A stretch of 55,783 nucleotides of DNA from Acidobacteriota bacterium (GTDB taxonomy: Bacteria; Acidobacteriota; Terriglobia; Acidiferrales; UBA7541). Made by a program: the position numbers and the translations under genes. Where the stretch lies: NCBI GenBank assembly GCA_018268785.1, contig JAFDVY010000009.1:1-55783 (forward strand). Direction: 5' to 3'. Positions 1-8,201 of the stretch are shown here, piece by piece. A model generated the notes under the pieces. It had not been told where the DNA came from, did no database searches, and was given only the letters and a program-made list of their open reading frames with translations. The stretch's first letter is position 1, and every line of letters starts with the position of its first letter.

Positions 1-2220
1 GTCCTTCTCGGCCTCGATCTCATCGGAGAAGCGAACAAACTGCAAAATGAAAATAGCGGATTTTCTTTCGCGGATTCGGGTTTTCAATCGAAAGGGTTTT
101 CTTCTTCCGAAGAAAGCATTTTGGCGGGAAGCAGTTTGGGCTGGAAAGCCGGTGATAAAGTTTCGCTCATCATCGGCGATCGCGAACACACCTATGTTGT
201 TCGCGGGATCTATGACGACAAGGATCAGCCGGCAATCGTCATGGACATCGCCGCCGCGCAGCGCGCCGTAAATCGTGCCGGAGTTGTCGATCGCATTCTC
301 GTTCACGCCCCGGAAACCGATTCGGTCTCGTCTTGGGTTGCGAAGCTCGGCGCATTGCTCCCAGCGGGAATTGAAGTGCGCGCTGCGGGAACCGGCACCG
401 AAGAAAATCGCAAAATGCTTGCGGCGTTCCGCTGGAATTTAAAACTGCTCAGCTACATCGCTCTCATCGTCGGCGCGTTTTTGATTTACAACACGATCTC
501 CGTCTCCGTCGTGCGTCGCCGCGCCGAAATCGGAATCGCCCGCGCTCTCGGCGCAAGCCGCGCGGAAATTCTCCTCGCATTCGTGGGAGAAGCGGCCATG
601 CTCGGCGCGGCGGGCGCGGCAATCGGAATTCCTCTGGGGCGCATCATGGCGAGCGGCGCGGTAAGCCTGATGGGCGCAACGGTAAACGCGCTTTACGTCA
701 GCAGCCGGCCCGGCGCAATCGAGCTGGGTGTTTCGTCAATCCTTACCGCGCTTGCAGTTGGAATTGGAGTCGCTGTTGTCGCGGCCTATGCGCCCGCAAA
801 AGAAGCCGCGGGAGCGACTCCCGTTGAAGCCATGGCCCGTGGACGGCGCGAATTCCAAGTTAGCGTTCGCACTTCTCGCGATTTTTTCGTTGGGATTCTC
901 TTCGCGATTGCGGCTGTGATTTTTTCCAAAGCGCCAGCAATTGGTGGAAAGCCGCTGTTCGGTTACTTTTCTGCGCTGCTCGTCATCGTCGCCGGCACGC
1001 TTGCGATTCCCGCCGCCGTAAAACTGGTTATGCATATCGCCGGTGAAGCCCTTAAAAAATCCAGCGTTGCGGCTCTCCTCGCTTCGCGCAGTTTGCTGGG
1101 TTCCCTGCGCCGCACTTCCGTTCTCGTCGGTGCGCTGGCAACGGCGATCGCCATGATGACCGCGGTGGGAATCATGGTTGGCAGCTTTCGCACAACCGTC
1201 ATTCAGTGGATGGAAGGAGAAGTTCCCGCCGATTTCTATTTGCGGCCGGCGGGCAGCCATTCCGTGGACCGGCATCCAACCATTTCGCCGCAACTGGCGG
1301 AAAAGCTGGCCGTTTTGCCGGGCGTGGAAGCGGTGGACCGGCTTCGTGCTTACGAAGTCAGCTACGAAGGAATTCCAACGACCGTAGCCGCGGCAACACT
1401 TGGAAGCTCCAGAAGACACGCAAGAAGCGATTTTTTTTCGGGACGCCCAAGCGTCGAAGTTCTTGCAGAATTGCGCAGTGGGAATGTTGTCGTCGTCAGC
1501 GAACCGTTCACTTACAAGCACAATGTAAAACGCGGCGATACGATTTCCCTGAATCTCGGAAGCTCTCGCGCGGATTTTCGCATCGCCGATGTCTATTACG
1601 ATTACGGCAGCGAACGCGGCTTCATCCTGATGGATCAAGCCACGATGAAAAAATACCTGCCGGATGACGCACCGTCCAATCTCGCGGTTTATGTCGCAAG
1701 CGGCGCGGACCCGGCCAAAGTCCGCACTGCAATTGAAAGTGCCGCGGGCGATTACCGTGTCCTGATTTCTTCCAACGCCGATTTGCGCCGCGAAGCCATC
1801 AAGATCTTCGACAGGACGTTTGCCATCACTTACGCACTTGAGGCCGTGGCCGTACTTGTCGCCGTAATAGGGGTGGCCGGAGCGCTGCTCGCTCTTGTGA
1901 TCGACCGCAAACGCGAACTGGGCCTTTTGCGCTTTCTTGGTGCGACGGCCGGGCAAATTCGCCGGATGATCCTTGCGGAAGCTGCCTTGCTCGGCTTGCT
2001 CGCCGCCGCGGCTGGTCTGGTCTTGGGCTTTGCTCTCTCGCTGATTCTGGTCTTTGTCATCAACAAACAATCGTTCGGCTGGACCATTCGGTTTCACTGG
2101 CCCATTGCCATTTTAAGTGGAGCGCTTTTCCTGATCTTTGCTGCCACCGTGCTTGCCGGATTTTATCCAGCGCGAATCGCAATCGGTCTTAATCCGATCG
2201 AGGTGGTGCATGAGGAATAG
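1..2220 (+). CDS. FtsX-like ABC transporter permease (5' end outside window)
   Basis: The reading frame is open from base 1, so the N-terminus lies upstream. What remains (about 739 residues) has the layout of a two-module FtsX/MacB-type permease. Hydrophobic segments with the FtsX core 'RRRAEIGIARALGASRAEIL' lie about 500-800 bp in, followed by more membrane segments and a large extracytoplasmic domain. A second FtsX module carries 'DRKRELGLLRFLGATAGQIR' near the C-terminus (about 1900-1970). Such permeases move lipids, lipoproteins or peptides with an ATPase partner, which is expected upstream but not visible. The stop overlaps the start of the next gene by 11 bp. An FtsX permease followed by an AttH-like secreted protein recalls the Agrobacterium att(E)FGH arrangement; that parallel is inference. 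The substrate is unknown. Confidence 0.9.
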   Translation, partial: VLLGLDLIGEANKLQNENSGFSFADSGFQSKGFSSSEESILAGSSLGWKAGDKVSLIIGDREHTYVVRGIYDDKDQPAIVMDIAAAQRAVNRAGVVDRILVHAPETDSVSSWVAKLGALLPAGIEVRAAGTGTEENRKMLAAFRWNLKLLSYIALIVGAFLIYNTISVSVVRRRAEIGIARALGASRAEILLAFVGEAAMLGAAGAAIGIPLGRIMASGAVSLMGATVNALYVSSRPGAIELGVSSILTALAVGIGVAVVAAYAPAKEAAGATPVEAMARGRREFQVSVRTSRDFFVGILFAIAAVIFSKAPAIGGKPLFGYFSALLVIVAGTLAIPAAVKLVMHIAGEALKKSSVAALLASRSLLGSLRRTSVLVGALATAIAMMTAVGIMVGSFRTTVIQWMEGEVPADFYLRPAGSHSVDRHPTISPQLAEKLAVLPGVEAVDRLRAYEVSYEGIPTTVAAATLGSSRRHARSDFFSGRPSVEVLAELRSGNVVVVSEPFTYKHNVKRGDTISLNLGSSRADFRIADVYYDYGSERGFILMDQATMKKYLPDDAPSNLAVYVASGADPAKVRTAIESAAGDYRVLISSNADLRREAIKIFDRTFAITYALEAVAVLVAVIGVAGALLALVIDRKRELGLLRFLGATAGQIRRMILAEAALLGLLAAAAGLVLGFALSLILVFVINKQSFGWTIRFHWPIAILSGALFLIFAATVLAGFYPARIAIGLNPIEVVHEE

Positions 2221-3301
2221 AGCCCTCTGCCTCGTTTTGCTGCTCACGATTTTTCCAGCGGTGGATACGCCTTATCGTGTTGCGCTCCCGGGCTATCGCT
2301 ACGAATTCCCCCGAGATTTTTTTGGTCATCCCGAATTTCAGACCGAATGGTGGTATGCGACGGGAAATGTGAAGACCACCGAGGGCCGCAAATTCGGATT
2401 TGAACTGACGTTTTTCAGGCAGGCGGTGAGTCGCGAAGAATCGAAGCACAGCGCTTGGGATGTTAAAGACCTTTATCTAGCCCATCTCGCGCTCAGCGAT
2501 CTGGATGGCGGGCACTTCTATCATGCGGAACGCGTGAATCGCGGCGGTCCGGGAATCGCGGGCGCCGACCCGCAATCTGGAAAAGTCTGGAATGGAAACT
2601 GGTTTGCAGCCTGGGAAAAAGGCGGCACGCAGGAAATCCGGGCTCAGAGTGAACAATTTCAAATCTCGTTCGCACTGAAGAGTGAAAAGCCTCCCATCAT
2701 CCACGGCGAGAACGGAGTAAGCCAGAAAGGCGAAGGCCGAGGCAGAGCGAGCCACTATTTTTCACAAACTCGATTGGATACAAGCGGAACCATTTCGCTG
2801 AATGGAAAGCAATACGCGGTCACCGGTCTTTCCTGGATGGATCATGAATTCTTCACGCACCAATTGACCGCTGAGCAAGCGGGGTGGAACTGGTTCAGCA
2901 TTCAACTGGAAGACAAAACGGAATTGATGCTGTTCAACATTCGCCGCAAGGACGGGACGATTGATTCCTATTCCGCGGGCACGTACGTCGACTCAGCCGG
3001 CAGATCGACACACCTGCATCTATCTGACTTTTCGCTAATTCCCGGGAGCACAGTTTGGAAAAGCCCGGCCACAAACGCTTCGTATCCAATTCAATGGAAA
3101 GTTTCCGTGCCAAAGTTCGGCATTTCGCTGGAGGCGAGAACGCAATTGCCGCAACAAGAGTTAACGGGATCCACAAAGTTAGCTCCAAACTATTGGGAAG
3201 GCGCAATGGAATTTTCCGGAACGCGAAACACAGCGTCTATTCGGGGATCAGGTTATCTGGAAATGACCGGCTATGATCGCCCTGTGCCGTTGGAAAAATA
3301 G
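2210..3301 (+). CDS. AttH/CrtC-type lipocalin-like secreted protein (COG5621 type)
   Basis: About 363 residues from the ATG at 2210. I prefer this start to earlier in-frame codons because it has an AGGTGG ribosome site just upstream and begins a clean signal peptide (MRNRALCLVLLLTIFPAV). The mature protein opens with 'TEWWYATGNV', the hallmark of the AttH/hydroxyneurosporene-synthase family. It later has 'YFSQTRLDTSGTI' and 'GLSWMDHEFF', also typical of that two-domain lipocalin fold. Family members are exported and thought to bind or modify hydrophobic ligands; the CrtC branch hydrates carotenoids, but no carotenoid genes are present here. The start lies inside the end of the FtsX permease gene, so the two are probably translationally coupled and act together in the envelope. 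The exact reaction cannot be read from the sequence. Confidence 0.82.
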   Translation: MRNRALCLVLLLTIFPAVDTPYRVALPGYRYEFPRDFFGHPEFQTEWWYATGNVKTTEGRKFGFELTFFRQAVSREESKHSAWDVKDLYLAHLALSDLDGGHFYHAERVNRGGPGIAGADPQSGKVWNGNWFAAWEKGGTQEIRAQSEQFQISFALKSEKPPIIHGENGVSQKGEGRGRASHYFSQTRLDTSGTISLNGKQYAVTGLSWMDHEFFTHQLTAEQAGWNWFSIQLEDKTELMLFNIRRKDGTIDSYSAGTYVDSAGRSTHLHLSDFSLIPGSTVWKSPATNASYPIQWKVSVPKFGISLEARTQLPQQELTGSTKLAPNYWEGAMEFSGTRNTASIRGSGYLEMTGYDRPVPLEK

Positions 3302-3394
3302 AGAAGTTAGTTCTAGTACGCAAGCGTGCTGACTGCACTTTTTACACTCACCTGGTAAAACGGCGAAAGCCTTCCGGGCAAAAGCCGCATCCTA

Positions 3395-3413
3395 TATATC
3401 GTGTCACGATATA
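3395..3413. promoter_or_regulatory. Perfect 19-bp palindrome, probable operator
   Basis: TATATCGTGTCACGATATA consists of two exact 9-bp inverted arms around one central base. It lies in the 280-bp gap between the AttH-like gene and the SYLF gene, about 170 bp before the latter's ATG. AT-rich 'ATATCGTG-CACGATAT' dyads resemble operators of small winged-helix repressors of the PadR type; that assignment is inference and no PadR gene is in the window. The rest of the gap holds a short direct repeat (TAAACGGCGAA-type, near 3357 and 3452) and no gene. Confidence 0.55.
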
Positions 3414-3582
3414 ACTGGCCGCATGCAAAGAAGTTACAGCAGTTTGGCTAAAACGGCGAAGGAATTGCAATTATTCCAGCGTGAAGCAGACCGACGCACC
3501 AGGTAAAAGATCGTGCATAAGTTTTCAAGACGCTTCATGAGCCAAGCTTGTGTGCGGAGTTTTTGAAGAAGGGAGAAGCGAA

Positions 3583-4290
3583 ATGAAGTATTGGAATGCG
3601 GTTTTGATGGGAGCATTGCTCGTTGCACCGGCGGCATTTGCCGGCGGCAAAGCGGATGACGTCAAGGATGAAAACAAACGGCTGGAAAATGCGGGAACCG
3701 TGATCGAAGAAATTCTCAACGTTCCTGACGACATTCCCCAGGACCTTTTGGATAAGGCGCGCTGCGTGGTGGTGATGCCTTCGGTTTTGAAAGCGGCGTT
3801 CATCGTCGGCGGAAGCTACGGCCGCGGCGCGATGGTCTGCCGGACAGGCAAGGATTTTACCGGTCCGTGGGGCGCACCGGCCATGTACGCGCTGGAAGGC
3901 GGCAGTGTCGGTTTCCAAATCGGCGGGGAAGCGACTGACTTCGTAATTCTGGTGATGAACAACCGCGGCATGGAGAGTCTGCTGCATAGCAAAGTGAAAC
4001 TCGGCGCGGACGCGACAGTTGCTGCCGGACCGAAAGGACGTTCCGCATCGGCGGACACGGACGCGTACATGCGGGCGGAAATGCTGAGCTACTCGCGCGC
4101 ACGCGGCGTATTTGCAGGGGTTTCGCTGGAGGGTTCCACGCTGCGTCCCGACGAAGATGCCAATCGTCGCTTGTACGGAAAGAACTCTTCGGCGGCGGCC
4201 ATCGTGATGGAGTCGAAATTCGAGGCGCCGGCATCCGGAGCAAAGCTCGTACACCGGCTTCAGAAGGCTTCCCCTGACCTAAAACCATAG
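3583..4290 (+). CDS. SYLF/YSC84-domain lipid-binding protein, exported
   Basis: 235 residues from the ATG at 3583, chosen because a GGGAGAAG ribosome site precedes it and a signal peptide follows (MKYWNAVLMGALLVAPAAFAG). The body matches the SYLF/Ysc84 family: 'PQDLLDKARCVVVMPSVLKA', then a glycine-rich stretch 'GGSYGRGAMVCR', 'GFQIGGEATDFVILVMN', and near the C-terminus the 'YSRARGVFAGVSLEGSTLRP' signature. SYLF domains bind phosphoinositides or other acidic lipids in eukaryotes; bacterial exported members have no settled role. It stands alone between a palindromic operator and a strong terminator, so it is probably monocistronic. Confidence 0.88.
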   Translation: MKYWNAVLMGALLVAPAAFAGGKADDVKDENKRLENAGTVIEEILNVPDDIPQDLLDKARCVVVMPSVLKAAFIVGGSYGRGAMVCRTGKDFTGPWGAPAMYALEGGSVGFQIGGEATDFVILVMNNRGMESLLHSKVKLGADATVAAGPKGRSASADTDAYMRAEMLSYSRARGVFAGVSLEGSTLRPDEDANRRLYGKNSSAAAIVMESKFEAPASGAKLVHRLQKASPDLKP

Positions 4291-4311
4291 ATAGAGCGCA
4301 CCCCGAGGAAC

Positions 4312-4342
4312 AAAAACGGAGGCGACCAGTGCCTCCGTTTTT
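4312..4342. terminator. Bidirectional rho-independent terminator
   Basis: A perfect 12-bp stem: AAAAACGGAGGC (4312-4323) pairs with GCCTCCGTTTTT (4331-4342) around a 7-base loop. It has a T run after the stem on the plus strand and, through the A run, also on the minus strand. It sits between the convergent SYLF and GH3 genes and can end both transcripts. Confidence 0.9.
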
Positions 4343-4376
4343 GCTTTTCATCCATTTCCGCGGAATTCAACAAGAA

Positions 4377-6776
4377 TCAGTTTGTTTTGTCGCGAATTTC
4401 GATGGCTGCGCCGGTTCCGGAGGCGGAGTCGCCGCTGATCCAGATGGTCACGCGCGCGGGTTCGATGGCGAAACGGTTCTGGTCATTCCAGAACGCGAAA
4501 GCTTCTGCAGGAACGGCGAAAACGACGCGTTTAGTCTCGCCGGGTGCGATGGCGATTTTCTGAAAACCTTTCAGCATGCGCACCGGCATGGCAACGCTGG
4601 TGCCTTCCAGGCGAATGTAGAGTTGCGCAGTTTCGGTAACTGGATACAAGCCGGTGTTGCTGATGTTCGCGCTAACCTGCAGGGGAGCGGGCGCGGACGA
4701 AGAAGTGTCCTGCAATCCTTCGCGAAGCCAATCGAGACGCAATTCCTGTTTGCCTAATTCGGTTGGGCCGTAGCGAAGGCTGGAATAACTCAAGCCGAAG
4801 CCGAACGGAAATTGCGGCAGATTTGATTCGTCGAGATAGCGCGAAACGAATTTTTGATCACCGCCATTTGTGAATAGCGCGTCGGATTGCCGCGCGGGCC
4901 TGCCGGTATTGAGTGCATTGTAGTAAATGGGAATCTGGCCGACGCTGCGCGGCCAAGTGATAGAAAGTTTTCCGCCTGGATTGTTGTCGCCGAACAGAGT
5001 TCGCACGAGCGCGGGCCCGGCTTGATCTCCGGGGAACCAGGCGGCGAGAACCGCAGGGACGTGTTCAAAAGCCCAAGGAAGAGTAAGCGAGCGGCCGCTG
5101 AACAAAATGAGCGCAACGGGCTTTCCGGCGGCGACGACGGATTCGAGCAATTGCTGCTGGCGGCCGGGAAGATCAAGATGAGCGCGCGAGGCGGCCTCAC
5201 CGGTCATTTGCGGACCGCTTTCGCCGAGGGCGAGGATCACAACGTCGGAATTTCTTGCAACGTCGACTGCGGCCTTGATTTGCGCGTCGGTGGCGGCAGA
5301 AATGTCACCGCCTTTTGCATAGCGGACGCGGGATTCACCGAGTTTTTCGACAAGTGCTTTACGGAGAGTGACGACATCTTCCGGGCGGCTTTGCGCACCC
5401 CAGGAGCCGAGCATGTTTTGCGCATCGTCGGCGAGTGGCCCGATTAATGCGACGGATTTCACATCGCCCGGCAGCGGAAGCAACGGAGAGGCGGAAGGAA
5501 GCAGATCGTTTTTCAAAAGCACGAACGAGCGCTCAGCGACTTCGCGGGAAAGTTCCACAGATTCCGGCAACAACATCGCAGATTTTTCTCTATTCTCACC
5601 GGCGTACGGATTTTCGAACAAGCCGAGCGCAAATTTAACGCGAAGAACGCGGCGGACGGCATCGTCCAAATCAGCCTGGGGAACTTCACCGGATTGAACA
5701 AGCTTTGCGAGGTGGTCGTGGTAGAGGCTGCTAACCATGTCCATATCAACGCCAGCCAGAAAAGCCTTTTTAGCGGCGGTGGCGCCGTCGTTGGCGATGC
5801 CGTGATTCATCAATTCGGCCACGGAGGTCCAATCACTGTCCACAATCCCGCGGAACCCCCATTCCTGTTTGAGAATTTTTCTGACAGTGAAGGGATTCGC
5901 GGAAGCGGGAATTCCATTCAAAGAATTAAATGCAGTCATGAGCGAGCCAGCACCGGCGTCTATGGCGGCGCGAAAGGGGGGAAGATAGTATTCGCGAAGA
6001 GAATGTTCCGAGATTTCGGTGGAATTATATTCGCGGCCGGCTTCGGCGGCGCCGTAGCCGACGTAGTGTTTCACGCAAGCAAGGATACTTTCGGCGTTAT
6101 TCAAATGATTGCCCTGATAGCCACGGACATAGGCACGCGCGAACGCGGAATCGAGAAACGTATCCTCGCCATTGCCTTCCGCGATGCGGCCCCAGCGCGG
6201 ATCGCGCGCGATATCCACCATGGGTGAAAAGGTCCAGCGGATTCCGGCGGCGGAGGCTTCGCGAGCGGCGACGCGAGCGGCACGTTCGGCAAGCAGCGGA
6301 TCCCATGTGGCGGAGATTCCCAGAGGAATTGGGAATTCGGTACGAAAACCGTGAATGACGTCCAAGCCGAAAATGACGGGAATGTGCAGACGGGATTTTT
6401 CGACGGCAATGCGCTGAAATTGGTTCGTTTCTTTTGCGGTAACAATGTTGAAGAGGGCACCGACTTCGCCCCTGGCGAGCATGTCGGCGTAGTCAGTGCG
6501 GCCGGTGCCCGGGCCAGTGGGCTGGCCAGCGGAATACTGAACGAGTTGGCCGACTTTTTCATCCAGGGTCATTCGTTTGAGAAGTTCTTCGACGCGAGCT
6601 TCGATGGCAGGATCGTTGAGCTCAGAATTCGTTTGTGGAGACTTCGCGACAGCGGCGGCAGACTGAGCAAGAGCCGACGGAGCGCTGAAGCAGAGGGCAA
6701 GGAGGGAAACGAGGAGAGCAGATTTTCCAAAGAACGTTATTCTGGCGAGCAACCGAGAATGCGAATAGAAAGCCAT
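4377..6776 (-). CDS. bglX: Secreted GH3 beta-glucosidase/beta-xylosidase (BglX-like)
   Basis: 799 residues from the ATG at 6776. An upstream in-frame start at 6893 would add 39 arginine-rich residues before the signal peptide, so the internal ATG is preferred. The signal peptide ends near 'FSAPSALAQS'. The (beta/alpha)8 GH3 domain follows, with 'PVIFGLDVIHGFRTEFPIPL' and 'RWGRIAEGNGEDTFL'. The nucleophile aspartate lies in 'GIVDSDWTS' (about D313). The second GH3 domain has 'GPLADDAQNMLGSWGAQ', and a fibronectin-III-like domain ends the protein ('YPVTETAQLYIRLEGTSVAM'). It removes terminal beta-linked sugars from oligosaccharides in the periplasm or outside the cell; glucose versus xylose preference cannot be told. 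It diverges from a LacI gene with an operator-like dyad (6952-6965) between them. Confidence 0.92.
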   Translation of the reverse strand: MAFYSHSRLLARITFFGKSALLVSLLALCFSAPSALAQSAAAVAKSPQTNSELNDPAIEARVEELLKRMTLDEKVGQLVQYSAGQPTGPGTGRTDYADMLARGEVGALFNIVTAKETNQFQRIAVEKSRLHIPVIFGLDVIHGFRTEFPIPLGISATWDPLLAERAARVAAREASAAGIRWTFSPMVDIARDPRWGRIAEGNGEDTFLDSAFARAYVRGYQGNHLNNAESILACVKHYVGYGAAEAGREYNSTEISEHSLREYYLPPFRAAIDAGAGSLMTAFNSLNGIPASANPFTVRKILKQEWGFRGIVDSDWTSVAELMNHGIANDGATAAKKAFLAGVDMDMVSSLYHDHLAKLVQSGEVPQADLDDAVRRVLRVKFALGLFENPYAGENREKSAMLLPESVELSREVAERSFVLLKNDLLPSASPLLPLPGDVKSVALIGPLADDAQNMLGSWGAQSRPEDVVTLRKALVEKLGESRVRYAKGGDISAATDAQIKAAVDVARNSDVVILALGESGPQMTGEAASRAHLDLPGRQQQLLESVVAAGKPVALILFSGRSLTLPWAFEHVPAVLAAWFPGDQAGPALVRTLFGDNNPGGKLSITWPRSVGQIPIYYNALNTGRPARQSDALFTNGGDQKFVSRYLDESNLPQFPFGFGLSYSSLRYGPTELGKQELRLDWLREGLQDTSSSAPAPLQVSANISNTGLYPVTETAQLYIRLEGTSVAMPVRMLKGFQKIAIAPGETKRVVFAVPAEAFAFWNDQNRFAIEPARVTIWISGDSASGTGAAIEIRDKTN

Positions 6777-6951
6777 GGCCTCAATCCGAAGCAAGGAATG
6801 AAATTTTGTCTGTATCAGACGGCGGCGAGCCAAACCCAGGAGCAGAGGAGCGCGTGGGAACCGGGGCGTGGAGCGCGCATGAACCAACAGCATAGTACCG
6901 CAGAAACAGCCTGTAATAAAACGATTTATATGAAAGGAAACGAGAAAACGA

Positions 6952-6965
6952 TGTAAACGCGTACG
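6952..6965. promoter_or_regulatory. LacI-type operator between GH3 and lacI genes
   Basis: TGTAAACGCGTACG shares its left half TGTAAACG with the dyads before galK (25248) and the TonB receptor (35667). It lies in the 250-bp divergent region, where a repressor could control both the GH3 gene and the neighbouring regulator. The right half is a poorer match than at the other sites. Confidence 0.55.
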
Positions 6966-7028
6966 CCCACTTTTACAGGACTTCTTGCCCTAGAAAGGGG
7001 GCTGTGCCAGACTACGCAGCTTATCGTC

Positions 7029-8096
7029 ATGGCAAAATCGAAATCTGGCCAAGCGGCGCGTGCCGCCGACTCTTCGGCCAAAAAAGTAAACCTGAGAGAG
7101 CTTGCGGAACATCTCGGCCTTTCCGTGGCAACGGTTTCGCTGGTGATGAACCGATCGCCTGCCGCGAAATCGATTCCGCAAAGGACACAACAGCGAGTGC
7201 GCGCGGCGGCGCGCGAATTGAATTACAGTCCGAACGCGATGGCGCGGATGCTGCGGCAGCAGCGGAGTTTCACGATTGGGGTGATCGTGCCGGAGATCAG
7301 CGAAGGGTATGCGGCGCTGGTGCTTTCCGGAATTGAAGACCATCTGCTGCAAGAGGGATATTTTTATTTCGTGGTCAGCCACAGGCACAAGGCGGATTTG
7401 ATCGAAGAATATCCGGGCCTACTGCAGCAGCGAGGAGTAGAGGGGCTGATCTTTGTGGACACGGCGTACGGCCCGAATATTTCCGTGCCAGCGATAGCGA
7501 TTTCCGGGCACAAGCATGTGGAAGGGGTGACGAGCATTACGCTGAATCACTCCCATGCGGCGCACCTTGCGCTGGAGTATCTGGCAAAAGAGGGACACAA
7601 AAAGATTGCGTTCATCAAAGGGCAGACGTTCAGCTCGGACACGGAAGTGAGATGGAAAGCGGTGCGAGCGGGTGCGCAAGCCTTGGGAATTGCGATTAAC
7701 GAAAAATTAGTGGTGCAGCTTGAAAGCGAGCTGCCAACGTCACAGCCGGGCTACGAAGCTGGAAGACGATTGCTGGGTAGCATGCAGCCGTTCACGGCGC
7801 TGCTATCCTTCAACGATATTTCCGCGATTGGAGCGATTCGAGCGCTGCGAGAGGCGGGCCGGCGAGTGCCGGAGGATGTTTCCGTGGTTGGGTTCGACGA
7901 CATTCAAAGCGCGGCGTACCAGAATCCAAGCTTGACGACGATCCGGCAGCCGCTGCGCGAGATGGGAATGCGCGCGGCGGAAATGCTGTTGACGCGGATC
8001 AACGGCGGAGCGAAGGAAGAGTATCCACGAAACATTAGTATGGAGCCGGAGCTGGTGAAACGGGAGAGTTCGGGGAAGGCGCCGAGCCACAACTAG
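7029..8096 (+). CDS. LacI-family transcriptional regulator
   Basis: 355 residues from the ATG at 7029. An N-terminal helix-turn-helix (residues about 20-42, 'LRELAEHLGLSVATVSLVMN') is followed by the hinge-helix region 'YSPNAMARMLRQQRSFTIGV'. The type I periplasmic-binding-protein-like effector domain follows, with 'HKKIAFIKG', 'ALLSFNDISAIGAIRALREA' and 'VSVVGFDDIQSAAYQNPSLT'. It carries about 20 extra basic residues before the HTH. It is divergent from the secreted GH3 gene with an operator-like site between, so it most likely represses that gene in the absence of a sugar inducer. The same motif elsewhere suggests a wider regulon, possibly shared with the second LacI protein at 24161. Confidence 0.92.
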   Translation: MAKSKSGQAARAADSSAKKVNLRELAEHLGLSVATVSLVMNRSPAAKSIPQRTQQRVRAAARELNYSPNAMARMLRQQRSFTIGVIVPEISEGYAALVLSGIEDHLLQEGYFYFVVSHRHKADLIEEYPGLLQQRGVEGLIFVDTAYGPNISVPAIAISGHKHVEGVTSITLNHSHAAHLALEYLAKEGHKKIAFIKGQTFSSDTEVRWKAVRAGAQALGIAINEKLVVQLESELPTSQPGYEAGRRLLGSMQPFTALLSFNDISAIGAIRALREAGRRVPEDVSVVGFDDIQSAAYQNPSLTTIRQPLREMGMRAAEMLLTRINGGAKEEYPRNISMEPELVKRESSGKAPSHN

Positions 8097-8201
8097 TCCG
8101 GCTGGTGAGCGACGATGTGGACGTCCACTACGGGCGGTTCGCGCAAGAGGCACCGTGTGAACGACAAGGGTTTGCCAGCGCCGGTACGATAGACTGGAAC
8201 C

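Noticed and set aside
681-697. GGTAAACGCGCTTTACG inside the FtsX permease gene resembles the LacI operator.
   Set aside because: It lies deep in coding sequence far from any promoter. The other TAAACG-like hits in coding DNA (about 13906, 14365, 29274, 33346, 50333) were set aside for the same reason.
736-2097. Long open frame (453 codons) on the minus strand opposite the FtsX permease.
   Set aside because: It is a shadow of codon bias in the permease gene: no recognisable domain, arginine- and asparagine-rich composition, and the opposite frame is a clear membrane protein.
3345-3400. The stretch with CGGCGAAAGCC and GCAAAAGCCGC looked like part of a riboswitch (cyclic-di-GMP or similar).
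   Set aside because: I could not fit it to the conserved core of any riboswitch class I know, and the gene downstream gives no support.
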